From Myxococcales bacterium (GTDB lineage: Bacteria; Myxococcota_A; Polyangia; Palsa-1104; JAEUJZ01): a stretch of 32,252 bases of DNA. A program made the position numbers and the translations under genes. Of this stretch, positions 1-8,701 are shown piece by piece; within the stretch, counting starts at the first letter, position 1; each line of letters starts with the position of its first letter. The notes under the pieces are model-generated. The model did not search any database. It was not told the DNA's origin and saw only the letters and a list, made by a program, of their open reading frames with translations. The stretch is from contig JAEUKA010000093.1 of assembly GCA_016794465.1 (NCBI GenBank), positions 1 through 32,252 of the forward strand. The letters run 5' to 3'.

Positions 1-942
1 CTGGCGGAAAAGGGACTCAACCTCAAGACCGCTTTGGAGCTGGAGGCGCGGCTCATCCACGCCAAGGGCAGCGACGAAGCGGCCATCGAAGCCGTCAGCG
101 ATACGGTGGTGCAAAACCACGTCCGCGACAAGTTCACACGCGTCATCGATCAGTGCGTCGTGCTGGCCAACATCGACAAGACCAAGCTCGACGACCCAAC
201 GGTGAAGCCGGCGCACATCTTCTATGTTGGACTGGCACCGATTTATGCCGGTGATGACGGAGGCCTACGATCGGCGATTCGTCAGGTCGCCACCGGAGTC
301 GACTTCATCGATGGCTGGGGCGAAGAGGACATGATCGTCTTCTATCGCGCCATGCTCGGCATCCCGCTCTACTTCTATAAACGGATTAATGACGAGCTGT
401 ACCAGTCGTATCGCACCGTCAAGGCCAAGCCGAATCGCTCCTATCCGCTGCACATCGAGGCGGCGTGGGAAGACGGCGTACCGAACATCGATCCCAAGGA
501 AGTGCGCGAGGCCGAAGAGAAGCGACGGGCCGAGCAGGAAGCGCAGGCGCGGCTGAGCGAGCGGAGCGACCGGCTGTGGGCGTTTGTGCTCGCCGGGTTT
601 GCGGGAAGTGTGGAGCGAACCTCCGCCGGAGCCTATGAGTGGGTGGTCGGAACGGTCCATAAGCGACTTGGGGCAGATCGGGCGACGGCATTCAACGCGT
701 TTTGGGCGCTCGACCCGGCGCTGCGCGATGATCTGGTCAAGGCCGGTCAGCGCCGCCATGCCGAGCAGTCGGCGACAGTGGTCGGTCGGCGCGCGGTCAA
801 GAGCGAGCTAGAGTCGCACCTCGGCTTCCTGACCGAGCAGCTGGCGCTGGCGCTGGCCAATGAGGAAGAGGCGCTCACCCGCTACCTCAAAGACGAGAAG
901 CGGATCGTCGAGGAGCGCTTGGCCGCGATGGCGGACCGCTAA
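1..942 (+). CDS. Tubulin-like protein, C-terminal part (5' end outside window)
   Basis: The frame is open from base 1, so the gene starts upstream and only the last 313 residues are visible. A TTG at 34 is only an internal codon. Visible residues contain an alpha/beta stretch ending in a hydrophobic segment (FYVGLAPIYAG), then a helix-rich block with a GIPLYFYKRI-type motif followed by an aromatic-rich 'ELYQSY'. This layout resembles the C-terminal half of large bacterial tubulin-like (Tubulin_2 family) proteins, which are thought to bind GTP through an N-terminal half not seen here. The tail (about residues 170-313) is charged and probably coiled coil. It lies 12 bp before the next gene, which has an N-terminus of related character, so the two are probably co-transcribed. 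Without the N-terminal glycine-rich loop the family call stays tentative. Confidence 0.45.
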   Translation: MAEKGLNLKTALELEARLIHAKGSDEAAIEAVSDTVVQNHVRDKFTRVIDQCVVLANIDKTKLDDPTVKPAHIFYVGLAPIYAGDDGGLRSAIRQVATGVDFIDGWGEEDMIVFYRAMLGIPLYFYKRINDELYQSYRTVKAKPNRSYPLHIEAAWEDGVPNIDPKEVREAEEKRRAEQEAQARLSERSDRLWAFVLAGFAGSVERTSAGAYEWVVGTVHKRLGADRATAFNAFWALDPALRDDLVKAGQRRHAEQSATVVGRRAVKSELESHLGFLTEQLALALANEEEALTRYLKDEKRIVEERLAAMADR

Positions 943-954
943 GCGTCGGCAGGG

Positions 955-3162
955 ATGAACCCGACATTTCTCCTCAGCCTCGGTGAGTTTGGACAGAAGG
1001 CGGCGGCTCGCCTGCCGCTGGAGTCGCTGCCGATGCTGCTCGTGCGTCACCTGCCCGCGCAGCCCGAGGTCCCGGTGGTCGAGGCGCTGTTTGAGGAGTC
1101 GAGCCAAGCGCTCAAGTCGCTGCTGCGGAAAAGTGCGTCCCGCCAGGCTCAAGAGGAGTCCTCTCTGGCGCGGCTCGATCTGATCGTGCTCGCGGATGTC
1201 GCCGAGCTGGGGACAGGCCAGCTGGTCGAGACGGCCCAGCAGCTGTCGGCCCTGCTGCTCCGGGACTTCGCGGTGATCTTTCCCCCGAGTCTGCCGCCCG
1301 AGCAGCGCGCGGTCGGGCTGGTGGTGGTCCTGGCGACGCCGGCCTTCGATGGCTCACCGGCCTGTCGGGCGACGCTGGCGACACTGCGAGCGCTTCAGCA
1401 GTGGCACCTCGGCAGTCCGCCCAGCCCGATCTTGAACCGCATCTACGTGCTGCCCGCGCAGACCGAGACCATGCCGCTGTCCCGGGAAGATCGCGAGCGG
1501 GCGGTGGCCCACTTTCTGCTGCTGTCCTATGGCTCGGAGCTGCGCGACAGCGATGCGCTGCGGTCGCGACTCGGTCCACCTCGGCAGCCGACGGCGCTTT
1601 TGTCGAGCTTTGCGGTGGCGGCAGCGGACCTCGACGTGGCCAAGCTGCAGCAAGCCTTCGCCTGGCGCAGTGCCCTGTCCGGTCTATCCACGCTGGTCGA
1701 GCACTGTGAGCGACCGCTGCCCCGCGAGCAGGCCCTGGCGATTGCCGACGAGCTGCGCCTCGATTCATGGTGGGAGCCGCTGGCTGCTCTTGCCCATCAT
1801 CCCGATGCCACGGCGGACCCGGCAGCCCATGAGCGCTGGCTCCGTGAGGTCGATCGCGCCGAGTCGGAAGCCCTGCAAGCCATGCGCGCTGATGTGGAGC
1901 GACTCATCGGGGCCCACCTGACCGGCAGCGAAGGCCTGCGCGGACTCCAGCTGCTGCGCACCAGCCTCGCGGTGGTGGGCGAGCGCCTGTGGACCGCCGA
2001 GCAGTCCTTGCTGACGACCTTTTCGCCCGAGCTGCTACCCGATCCGCCCGATCCGCAAGAGCCAGTTGGCGCAGCAGCGCAGACCCCGGCAGCAGCCAGC
2101 GACTTGACGATGGCCTCGGCGACCCGTGAGTCAGCCTGGGCGATCCTCCGGACGCTGTCGTTGGCCCTGCTCTGCGGGGCAAGCTGTGGCACGGCGCTGA
2201 TGATGGGGTGGGCGATGGCGCTGTCACGCAGCATGGTCACCACGGTGGCCGCAGGTCCGGTGGTATCCGGCGCAGTCCCCGTCGATTGGAGCGCGGTCTG
2301 GGCCGGGCTGCTGGGTGGAGCCGTGGTGGCGGTAGGCTATGGCGCGCTGGGGTGGCCGAAGCAGCAGCGCGACACCACGCAGCCATCGGCGGAGGAGTCG
2401 GCGGCACGGCAAGAGCGACTGCGGCGTAGTCAGCGAGCCTCGGCGGATCTGCAAGTGCGACGGCGGAGACTGCACCGCAGCATCCGCCTGCTGCTGACGG
2501 CGGTAAGTGAGCGCCTCGAAGTGCTGCAAGTGACCGTCATCGATGCGCGGGAGCGGGCGCTGTCTCAGCTCCGCCAGCTGGGCGCCAAGGTCGGGCCGAC
2601 CCCTGCCGAGGATGACTATCGCGGGCTCATCGAGCGGGATGCACCGCTGCATCGGGCCTTGCTGGGCGCCGAGGCGCTGCCGGGCCTGTGGGAGCGCAGT
2701 CAGTCACTCCGCGATCCCGAGATCTGGGCCAGTGAGCTGCTGGCTCGCTCGTGGCCGAGTCACTGGCAGACCGAAGATCTGCCCTTCGCGCCGGGCGGAA
2801 CCTGGGAAGCCCAGCTGTGGGAACAGCATCGGCTGCTGCGCGAGGCCGGCGTCTTCTCGTGGCCGGACGTGGGACCGCAGCTGGGCGAGTCGCTGCGTAC
2901 CTTCTTGGCCAGTGTGCCTCGGGCGCTGTCGTTCGGGGTGCGCGGGCGGGAAGCGGACGGAACGCCCTCGCCGCTGCGAGAAGCCCATCAGACCCTGCTG
3001 GTGGTGCCCGGGGATGGTCGGGCGCTGCTCGAGCGAGTCCTGCGCGACCAGCCGCTCATTGGGGCGGTGGTGTTGCCGGGTGCGGTGACTTCCTCGCGGC
3101 TGCTGCTCCTGCGAACCAGCGGCGAGCTGGAGCTCACCAGCGTGGAGCGGTCCCTGCCATGA
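955..3162 (+). CDS. Two-TM protein with tubulin-like/GTPase-like N-terminal fold
   Basis: 735 residues, ATG start preceded by an AGGG at 951-954. The N-terminus (FLLSLGEFGQKAA, residues 5-17) sits where tubulin-like proteins carry their first glycine-rich nucleotide loop, but the loop is degenerate. Around residues 160-190 a 'RIYVLPAQTE...LSREDRERA' stretch resembles the strand-plus-helix that follows in Tubulin_2 proteins. Two predicted membrane segments lie at about 396-421 and 446-466, followed by an Arg/Gln-rich probable coiled coil (about 480-560) and a cytoplasmic-looking C-terminal domain of unknown fold. It follows the tubulin-like gene and overlaps the next gene by 4 bp (ATGA), so translation is probably coupled. 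My reading is a membrane adaptor derived from a tubulin-like ancestor. That is inference, and the gene could equally be an unrelated alpha/beta protein. Confidence 0.5.
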   Translation: MNPTFLLSLGEFGQKAAARLPLESLPMLLVRHLPAQPEVPVVEALFEESSQALKSLLRKSASRQAQEESSLARLDLIVLADVAELGTGQLVETAQQLSALLLRDFAVIFPPSLPPEQRAVGLVVVLATPAFDGSPACRATLATLRALQQWHLGSPPSPILNRIYVLPAQTETMPLSREDRERAVAHFLLLSYGSELRDSDALRSRLGPPRQPTALLSSFAVAAADLDVAKLQQAFAWRSALSGLSTLVEHCERPLPREQALAIADELRLDSWWEPLAALAHHPDATADPAAHERWLREVDRAESEALQAMRADVERLIGAHLTGSEGLRGLQLLRTSLAVVGERLWTAEQSLLTTFSPELLPDPPDPQEPVGAAAQTPAAASDLTMASATRESAWAILRTLSLALLCGASCGTALMMGWAMALSRSMVTTVAAGPVVSGAVPVDWSAVWAGLLGGAVVAVGYGALGWPKQQRDTTQPSAEESAARQERLRRSQRASADLQVRRRRLHRSIRLLLTAVSERLEVLQVTVIDARERALSQLRQLGAKVGPTPAEDDYRGLIERDAPLHRALLGAEALPGLWERSQSLRDPEIWASELLARSWPSHWQTEDLPFAPGGTWEAQLWEQHRLLREAGVFSWPDVGPQLGESLRTFLASVPRALSFGVRGREADGTPSPLREAHQTLLVVPGDGRALLERVLRDQPLIGAVVLPGAVTSSRLLLLRTSGELELTSVERSLP

Positions 3163-5903
3163 TGCTGCGACTTGGGCTTGTGCTGCTTGGACTGCTACCG
3201 GCGGGGATCGGCCTGCTCGGCGCGTGGTGGCTGGGTCGCCGTGCAGGTGGCCGACCGCACCTCACGCTGACGGCGGGGCTGGCGGCGCTCGCGGTCGTGC
3301 TGCTGGTGGCGCTGCTGCGCGGGCTGGAGCTGCTGGTCCCCGGTGCCAGTCTTCCCGCCTGGTTTGCCACCAGTGGCCCCACCACCCCAGCCGCGCTGTC
3401 GCTTCTTTTGCTAAAGCTGGCGCTGCTACAAGGCAGCCTGTTTGCCGGTCTGATGGTCGCGCTGTCGCAGACCCAGCTGGCCCAGCCGCAGCAGCAGACC
3501 CGGACCGGACCGCTGCTGCCCAGCCTGGGGGTGCTGGTGCTACTGCTGTCGGTGCTCGGGCTCTTGACTGCGCCGCAGCCTTTCGAGCCGGTGATTGACT
3601 GGGCCGCGCTCGGTCCACTGCTGGGGCTGGCGCTGTTGGCAGTGGGTCTTGGGCAAGCGGAAGCCAGTAAGGCGACATCGACCAGCGAGCGCAGTGATCC
3701 GGCGGTGCCTGCCAAGGTCACCGGGAAGGCCGATCCGGAAGCGACGCTGCGCCAGGCCGGTCTGCTCCAAGCGGCGCCCGACTTGATCTTCCCCGCCAAG
3801 TCCCCAGCCAGCGCCACGTCTAGTGATACCGACCCCGCAGCCAGCAGCCTGACCCCTGCGGCGCTGCATACCCTGTGGCAAGGCTGTGGGGGAGCCGGGT
3901 CGCCGCCGACCGTACTGCCGAAGCTGCTTGCTGGGCTCGGTCCGACGTTCCAGGCGACGCGCGGCCGCTGGCTGGGGGATCTGCCGCCCGACTCGCTGGA
4001 CCTGCTGACCGACTGCCTGCTGACGAGCGCGCTGTGGGGCCTGGGCGGACGGGTGCTGGTGGTCAGCCCGCAGCCCGAGGCGGTGCTCGCGCGGCTGACC
4101 CAGGTGCAAAAGCGGCTCGGGCTGAGTCGCCCCGGGGCGTGCGTGGTCGGGTCGGGGGCGCTCAAAGAGCAGCTGACGGCGGGGCTGTTCCCCGCGCTGG
4201 TGATCTTGGATGTCCATGAGCTGTTCGGCGAGTCGCTCCGCCACCTGTCGCGGCTGAATCCGCACTGGCTGGCACAGCTCGATCAGGTGTTGCTGCTGCG
4301 GGTGGATGGGCTGCTGCCGATCGGGTCCACGCACTTGGCCTTGTCGCTGCGGCGGCTGGCGCTTTTGGCGGGGTCGAAGCTCGGCGAAGGGCGGCGGCTG
4401 CACTGGCTGGCGCTGTCGGAAGGGGGTCCGGCGGGTCGCAGCTACCTGGAGCAGGCGGTCGGGCGGTCCTTTGACGAGCTGAGCCTGGGGGCAATCGAGA
4501 CGACGGCGGCTCGGGTGTATCTGCGCCGGCGAAGTCCCGACAAAGAGTCGGGGTCGAGCGAGCTGGCGACCTGGGCGAAGCGGCTGCGCGAGGCGGGGGT
4601 GACGGTTGCGCTGGAAGACACGGTCGGCGAGCTGGGACCGCTCGGGCCCTCGCTGATTGGAGACGCGGCCCACCTTCATCCCACCATCGGCTATCACGGC
4701 GCGGCGAGCCTGGCCCTGGGTGACGAGCGCAACCTGGCGCAGCTCTATCGCGTAGGGGGGCAGCTCCTCCGCCGGCAGTCCGTGGCAACCGCGCTGAGTG
4801 TGGTCTGGTTCAAAGCTGGGCCGCTGACACGGTTTCTCAGTCAGCCGGGCGTGCTGGCGGGGCTGGCGACGCGCGGCGAGCTGAAGACGCCGAGGCCGCT
4901 GGCCGGGACCGACAACCTGTTTGTGGCGGCGGCGCACCTGGAAGCGGCACTCGATGAGGGCGAGCCCGATGAAGCAGAGCTGCGCCAGGCCTTCTCGGAT
5001 GCGGTGGTCGATGACCTGCTCAAGGCCCGGACCGATGTGCAGCGGGTCGGGCTGCGGGCGCGCTGGCACAAGGAGTCACGGCGGGTCACTCGCTCGGTCC
5101 GGCTCAGTCGCCCGGGGGCTCCGCTCAGTGAGCAGCGCCGCCAGACCATCACCCCGAACGTCCTGCCGGTGCAGAGCCGTCATGATGGGGTGCTGCTGGG
5201 CCGGGTCGATCGACGGCTGGCGCCGACTCGCTACTATCCCCACCGGATCTTTGCGCACCACGGGCAGCTGTTTGCGGTGCTCTCGGCGGTGACCCAGAGC
5301 ACCACGGCGATTCAGGTCGGTCCCGCGCCCGTGGGCAGCCAGCCGACTCTGCCGCTGCTGGCCCTGCACGTCGAGTCCACCGGCTATCACGGCACCATCG
5401 AGCGGCATCACTTTGGCCCCCTCACCTTTGCGCGCGCCGTGGCCGGTATCACCGTGACCGAAGCCGTGACCGGCGTGCTGCTGCGTGGGGCTGCCGAGCC
5501 GTCGGTTCGTTACCCGGCGGTCGAGGCGCGCTATGACTCCCTGGCCGTGGTGATCTTGTTCGAGCGAGTGCCCAGTGCCGCCGCCCTGTTCCACCTGGCC
5601 CGCGTGGTGGACCTGATCCTGCAAGCGCACCTTGTCATCGAAGACGAAGATGTCGAGGTCCTGGCGCTGGAAGGGGGCCTCGGGGAAGTGACTCGGCCTT
5701 CGCTGGTGCTGGTGGACCGGCACCTCGGCGGGCTGGGGCTGGCGGCGGCGGTCGATGCCGCGATGGCGCACAACCTGCTCCGCTGGGCGTGGGGGGTGCT
5801 GTATAGCTGCCCCTGCATGAACGGCTGTGAGCAGTGCACTCCGAAGGTAGTGCTCCAGCGTGGGGCCGACAAGCAGGGCGTGCTCAAGCTGCTCGGCGGA
5901 TAA
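3159..5903 (+). CDS. Membrane-anchored inactive-looking helicase with DUF1998/MZB-type C-terminus
   Basis: 914 residues. I chose the ATG at 3159 because it overlaps the previous stop (ATGA) and opens directly into a hydrophobic helix; the open frame extends further upstream only inside the preceding gene. Five predicted membrane segments occupy about residues 3-165. From about 235 the order follows a superfamily-2 helicase of the DUF1998 (MrfA/DrmB-related) group: a Q-motif-like 'GLGPTFQ', a strand 'GRVLVVSPQPEA' where motif Ia lies, and LVILDVHEL where motif II (DEAH) lies. The motif I GxGK(T/S) is missing and motif II reads D351-V-H-E354, so ATP hydrolysis is unlikely. The C-terminus keeps the family's 'VLVDRHLGGLGLA' and the cysteine cluster C884-x-C886-x3-C890-x2-C893, probably a metal site. 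DUF1998 proteins occur in DNA repair and in DISARM phage defence (DrmB). The job here is unknown; its neighbours suggest a membrane complex with the tubulin-like proteins and the kinase. Confidence 0.65.
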   Translation: MMLRLGLVLLGLLPAGIGLLGAWWLGRRAGGRPHLTLTAGLAALAVVLLVALLRGLELLVPGASLPAWFATSGPTTPAALSLLLLKLALLQGSLFAGLMVALSQTQLAQPQQQTRTGPLLPSLGVLVLLLSVLGLLTAPQPFEPVIDWAALGPLLGLALLAVGLGQAEASKATSTSERSDPAVPAKVTGKADPEATLRQAGLLQAAPDLIFPAKSPASATSSDTDPAASSLTPAALHTLWQGCGGAGSPPTVLPKLLAGLGPTFQATRGRWLGDLPPDSLDLLTDCLLTSALWGLGGRVLVVSPQPEAVLARLTQVQKRLGLSRPGACVVGSGALKEQLTAGLFPALVILDVHELFGESLRHLSRLNPHWLAQLDQVLLLRVDGLLPIGSTHLALSLRRLALLAGSKLGEGRRLHWLALSEGGPAGRSYLEQAVGRSFDELSLGAIETTAARVYLRRRSPDKESGSSELATWAKRLREAGVTVALEDTVGELGPLGPSLIGDAAHLHPTIGYHGAASLALGDERNLAQLYRVGGQLLRRQSVATALSVVWFKAGPLTRFLSQPGVLAGLATRGELKTPRPLAGTDNLFVAAAHLEAALDEGEPDEAELRQAFSDAVVDDLLKARTDVQRVGLRARWHKESRRVTRSVRLSRPGAPLSEQRRQTITPNVLPVQSRHDGVLLGRVDRRLAPTRYYPHRIFAHHGQLFAVLSAVTQSTTAIQVGPAPVGSQPTLPLLALHVESTGYHGTIERHHFGPLTFARAVAGITVTEAVTGVLLRGAAEPSVRYPAVEARYDSLAVVILFERVPSAAALFHLARVVDLILQAHLVIEDEDVEVLALEGGLGEVTRPSLVLVDRHLGGLGLAAAVDAAMAHNLLRWAWGVLYSCPCMNGCEQCTPKVVLQRGADKQGVLKLLGG

Positions 5904-5906
5904 GAT
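5901..5906 (+). promoter_or_regulatory. Possible -10 box close to a start codon
   Basis: TAAGAT overlaps the stop codon of the preceding gene and ends 6 nt before the kinase ATG at 5913. Transcription from it would give an almost leaderless kinase message. No convincing -35 box is seen and the operon may simply read through. Confidence 0.25.
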
Positions 5907-5912
5907 GCGAAG

Positions 5913-7436
5913 ATGCTGACCCCTGGGACAGAGATCGGCAACTACATCGTCGAAGCAGAGCTGGCACGCGGGGGCATGGCCTGTCTGTTTCGGGTCCGTC
6001 ACCGGGTGCTGGGAACGGTGCATGCGCTCAAGGTGCTCGACCCCGACCTCCGGGCCAACGACGAGCTGCGCAGCCGCTTCCTGGGTGAGGCCCTGATTGG
6101 GGCCAAGCTGCGGCATCCGCACATCGTGCGCGTGACCGACACCATCGCCACCCCCGAGGTCGCGGGGCTGGTCATGGATCTCATCAAGGGTCCAACGCTC
6201 GAGGAGTTCATCAACCGGCAGACCGCGCCCCTGTCCGCCGACACGATTCGCGAGCTGTTCCTACCGATTCTGGAAGCGCTCGCAGAGGCGCACCGGGCGG
6301 GCGTGGTCCATCGGGACATCAAGCCGTCGAACATCCTGCTCGAAGAGCAGCCCGGCGGGGTCCTGTTTCCCAAGGTGACCGACTTCGGCATTGCCAAGAT
6401 TGCTGCCGAAGCCAAAGAGCTGGCGGTCGGCAAGGCGGCGACGCAGGTGTCGGCTCGGATGGGCACTCCCGCGTATATGTCTCCAGAGCAGATTCGTGGC
6501 GCGCGCGAAGTCACCGCACGGTCGGACATCTTCTCGCTGGGGGCGACGCTGTACGAGCTGGCGACCGGACGGATGGCGTTCGATGGCGACACCGACTTCG
6601 CGATCATGGAGAAGATCGTCCACGCCCGCTATCTGGCTCCCGAAGACCTGGGAACGGGTGACCCGACGATTGCAGCGGCGATTCGCAAGGCCCTTGACCC
6701 TGATCCAGAGCGACGCTTTGCCTCGTGTGAGGCCTTTGCGGCGGCGCTGACCGGACCGGCTCCCCTTCACAACACCCGAGTGGCTGCCCACCGTCCGGCG
6801 CGGCGAGGGCGCAGTGGCTTGACGGTGCTGCTGCTTCTTCTTCTGCTGGTCGGCCTGCTGGGGGGGGGCGCCGTGCTGCTGCTGGTGCAGCTCGGCTATG
6901 AGCTGAAGCTCGCCTGGCCGCCACGCAAGAAGGGTCACAGTCAGCCCAGTACGGTGTCGGTGAAGAAGGGCTGGACCACGCTGCCGCCCTTTGCGGAGTG
7001 CGTCGCCTATCCACGGCCCGAGCGGGTGATCCTGACCCGGGCCACCAGCCGCCGAGGCTTCCGCGATGCCGACGAGCTGCGCTACTGGTTCCGCAACCTG
7101 CCCGCCCAGAGCATCGAGGTCTACCTGGAAGACAGCGGCGACTTCGGGCGCAGTGTGGTGTTCGAGCTGGCCCTCGACCGCTGGGAGCGTGCTGCGCAGG
7201 TCTTTGATGGTGCGATGGGGGAAGAGTCTTGCTATCGCCTGGGCCTGGCGCTGATGAGCGAAGATGCGGGGCGACCGATGGCGGACCGGATCAGCAGCCG
7301 GGGCAAGTCCCTGGAGTACGAAATGCTGGGGTCAAGGCGCCCTGGAAGTCCGCGCACCGAGCGCGTGGGAACCCTGGAAGAGGCGCTGCGTCCGTCCGCT
7401 GTGGCCAAGATGCAGAGCTGGATTCGTCGCCGCTAG
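5913..7436 (+). CDS. Hanks-type Ser/Thr protein kinase, C-terminally membrane-anchored
   Basis: 507 residues. The kinase domain spans about 8-282: a degenerate glycine loop (LARGGMACLF, 17-26), ATP-binding K40, catalytic loop HRDIKPSN with D135, DFG at 157-159 and a GTPAYMSPEQ activation-segment end, so it should be active. A strongly hydrophobic leucine-rich segment at about 302-325 is a membrane anchor. The remaining ~180 residues form a compact domain I do not recognise (motifs 'RYWFRNLPAQSIEVYLED' and 'ESCYRLGLALM'), which would lie outside the cytoplasm. The gene starts 9 bp after the pseudo-helicase, as the last member of the tubulin-like operon, so that operon's proteins are natural candidate substrates. 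That link is inferred from position only. The next gene is convergent, so transcription should end just after it. Confidence 0.9.
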   Translation: MLTPGTEIGNYIVEAELARGGMACLFRVRHRVLGTVHALKVLDPDLRANDELRSRFLGEALIGAKLRHPHIVRVTDTIATPEVAGLVMDLIKGPTLEEFINRQTAPLSADTIRELFLPILEALAEAHRAGVVHRDIKPSNILLEEQPGGVLFPKVTDFGIAKIAAEAKELAVGKAATQVSARMGTPAYMSPEQIRGAREVTARSDIFSLGATLYELATGRMAFDGDTDFAIMEKIVHARYLAPEDLGTGDPTIAAAIRKALDPDPERRFASCEAFAAALTGPAPLHNTRVAAHRPARRGRSGLTVLLLLLLLVGLLGGGAVLLLVQLGYELKLAWPPRKKGHSQPSTVSVKKGWTTLPPFAECVAYPRPERVILTRATSRRGFRDADELRYWFRNLPAQSIEVYLEDSGDFGRSVVFELALDRWERAAQVFDGAMGEESCYRLGLALMSEDAGRPMADRISSRGKSLEYEMLGSRRPGSPRTERVGTLEEALRPSAVAKMQSWIRRR

Positions 7437-7468
7437 ATCACCGCGCTGATGTACACCGGTATGCCACT

Positions 7469-7523
7469 GGGGGGTCGGCGTGCCGAGGTCAGGTGCCCTC
7501 TGGAGGGTATCGGGGGGTCGGCG
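7469..7523. repeat. Short direct repeat in convergent gap
   Basis: The 12-mer GGGGGGTCGGCG occurs at 7469-7480 and 7512-7523, 43 bp apart, in the 94-bp gap between two convergent genes. The function is unknown. No clear stem-plus-T-run terminator is seen in this gap. Confidence 0.4.
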
Positions 7524-7530
7524 CGCTGCG

Positions 7531-8565
7531 CTAGGTGATGCTGGTCTGTAGGTATTTGAGGCAGGCGCGGAGTCCGTCTTTGAGCGTCCGCAGGGTCCGC
7601 ACCCCGCCGAGGTCAATCCCCAGCCCCACCAGCGTGTGCGCCACCTGCGACCGCACCCCAGTCAGCACACAGTGGGCGCCCAGCAGCTCCGCCGCCCGCA
7701 CCAGCTTGACGATCTGCCCGGCGGTCGAGGTATCGACGATCTCGACCCCGGTGATGTCCAAGATCAGACACTTGGCGTTGCGCACAGACAGGGCCGTCAG
7801 CGTGCTCTCCATCAGGTCGGCGCCGCGCTCGGCATCCAGGCTGCCAACGATGGGCAGCGCGAGGATGTCGTCCCAGACCTCGATCACCGGCGTGGCCAGC
7901 TCGCGGATCGCCCGCGCCTGCTGCTCGATGGTGACGATCTTCGCCTCTAGCTCTTTGGACAGCGAATAGTCAGTGGCGGACAGCGCGGTGGTCCAGGCAG
8001 TGGCCTCGGGGCCCCACACCTGCGGCGGCTGGATGTGGAAGGTACAGATGCTGTCCCCGCGCGCCACACACGTGGGCTCGATGGCAATCACCGGAAAGCC
8101 GATGAAGCCGCTGCACCAGCCAGAGGCATAGCCCGTCAGGGTGTGACAGACCGGCTCGGGGCTGGGCCCAAACTCCTGCAGGTGGATCGCCGCTTCGTAC
8201 GAGTTCTGCCACGTCCCCTTCATATGGAAGTGCTGCCGCGCGCGGTCGAACTCGAGGAAGGTGGCGTCGGCCCGGACAATGCCTTCCCAGGTATGCAGCA
8301 CCGGCCCGGCACCCATCCGATCCAGCTCGCTGTCCCACGGATAGAGCTTGCTGAGCGACTGATAGTCCCCCACGCCGCAGCGGTAGCCGAACTGGCTCAG
8401 GATCGATCGAAACAGCCGCTCCCCGAGCTGCTCAAACAGCAGCTTCCGCAGGGCCGCAAAGGCCTCCTGACGGAACAGCAGGTAGCGCTCATTGCCGAGC
8501 AGCAGCCGACCCGACTCCGGCTCAAACAAGAGCATCTTGCGCAAGTCAATGTCGGTCACCTTCAT
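7531..8565 (-). CDS. XylR_N-V4R-STAS sensor protein (RsbR-like)
   Basis: 344 residues. The N-terminal ~95 residues look like the activator-type XylR_N ligand domain. Residues ~105-185 match a V4R small-molecule/metal-binding domain (CHTLTGYASGWCSGF, then EPTCVARGDSICTFHI with conserved cysteines). A linker helix follows, then a STAS domain of RsbR type (~222-335) containing 'ILDITGVEIVDTSTAG', whose threonine lies where RsbT-type kinases phosphorylate RsbR/RsbS. No sigma-54 ATPase or DNA-binding domain follows, so it is not a classical XylR regulator. The likely role is a ligand-sensing input to a stressosome-like or partner-switching cascade. It is transcribed alone, convergent with the kinase and divergent from the barrel-protein gene. 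Confidence 0.85.
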   Translation of the reverse strand: MKVTDIDLRKMLLFEPESGRLLLGNERYLLFRQEAFAALRKLLFEQLGERLFRSILSQFGYRCGVGDYQSLSKLYPWDSELDRMGAGPVLHTWEGIVRADATFLEFDRARQHFHMKGTWQNSYEAAIHLQEFGPSPEPVCHTLTGYASGWCSGFIGFPVIAIEPTCVARGDSICTFHIQPPQVWGPEATAWTTALSATDYSLSKELEAKIVTIEQQARAIRELATPVIEVWDDILALPIVGSLDAERGADLMESTLTALSVRNAKCLILDITGVEIVDTSTAGQIVKLVRAAELLGAHCVLTGVRSQVAHTLVGLGIDLGGVRTLRTLKDGLRACLKYLQTSIT

Positions 8566-8572
8566 GGCTGCA

Positions 8573-8579
8573 CTCCTCC
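8573..8579 (-). promoter_or_regulatory. Strong ribosome binding site
   Basis: On the minus strand GGAGGAG lies 7 nt before the ATG at 8565, fixing the start of the XylR_N-V4R-STAS gene. It stands out because most neighbouring genes lack a clear Shine-Dalgarno sequence. Confidence 0.8.
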
Positions 8580-8689
8580 GGATCGAGGTCGCTCGCGGCT
8601 GCCGCCCAGCCTGGTTGATGCCTACGCGGCCCCGCCAGGATCGCGCGATACCCAGTCACAATACAAGCGGCGCCTCCAGTCGAACTCGC

Positions 8690-8695
8690 TATAGT
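8690..8695 (+). promoter_or_regulatory. Possible -10 box next to a start codon
   Basis: TATAGT ends 6 nt before the ATG at 8702. A transcript from it would be leaderless or nearly so. No -35 box of good quality is visible upstream. Confidence 0.35.
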
Positions 8696-8701
8696 TCCGT
8701 C

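Noticed and set aside
3540..5069. 509-codon minus-strand open frame across the pseudo-helicase
   Set aside because: Low-complexity Gln/Arg/Pro product with no family features; the plus-strand frame has clear domains and spacing.
5076..6122. 348-codon minus-strand open frame over the helicase/kinase junction
   Set aside because: It would overlap two well-supported plus-strand genes and shows no recognisable motif.
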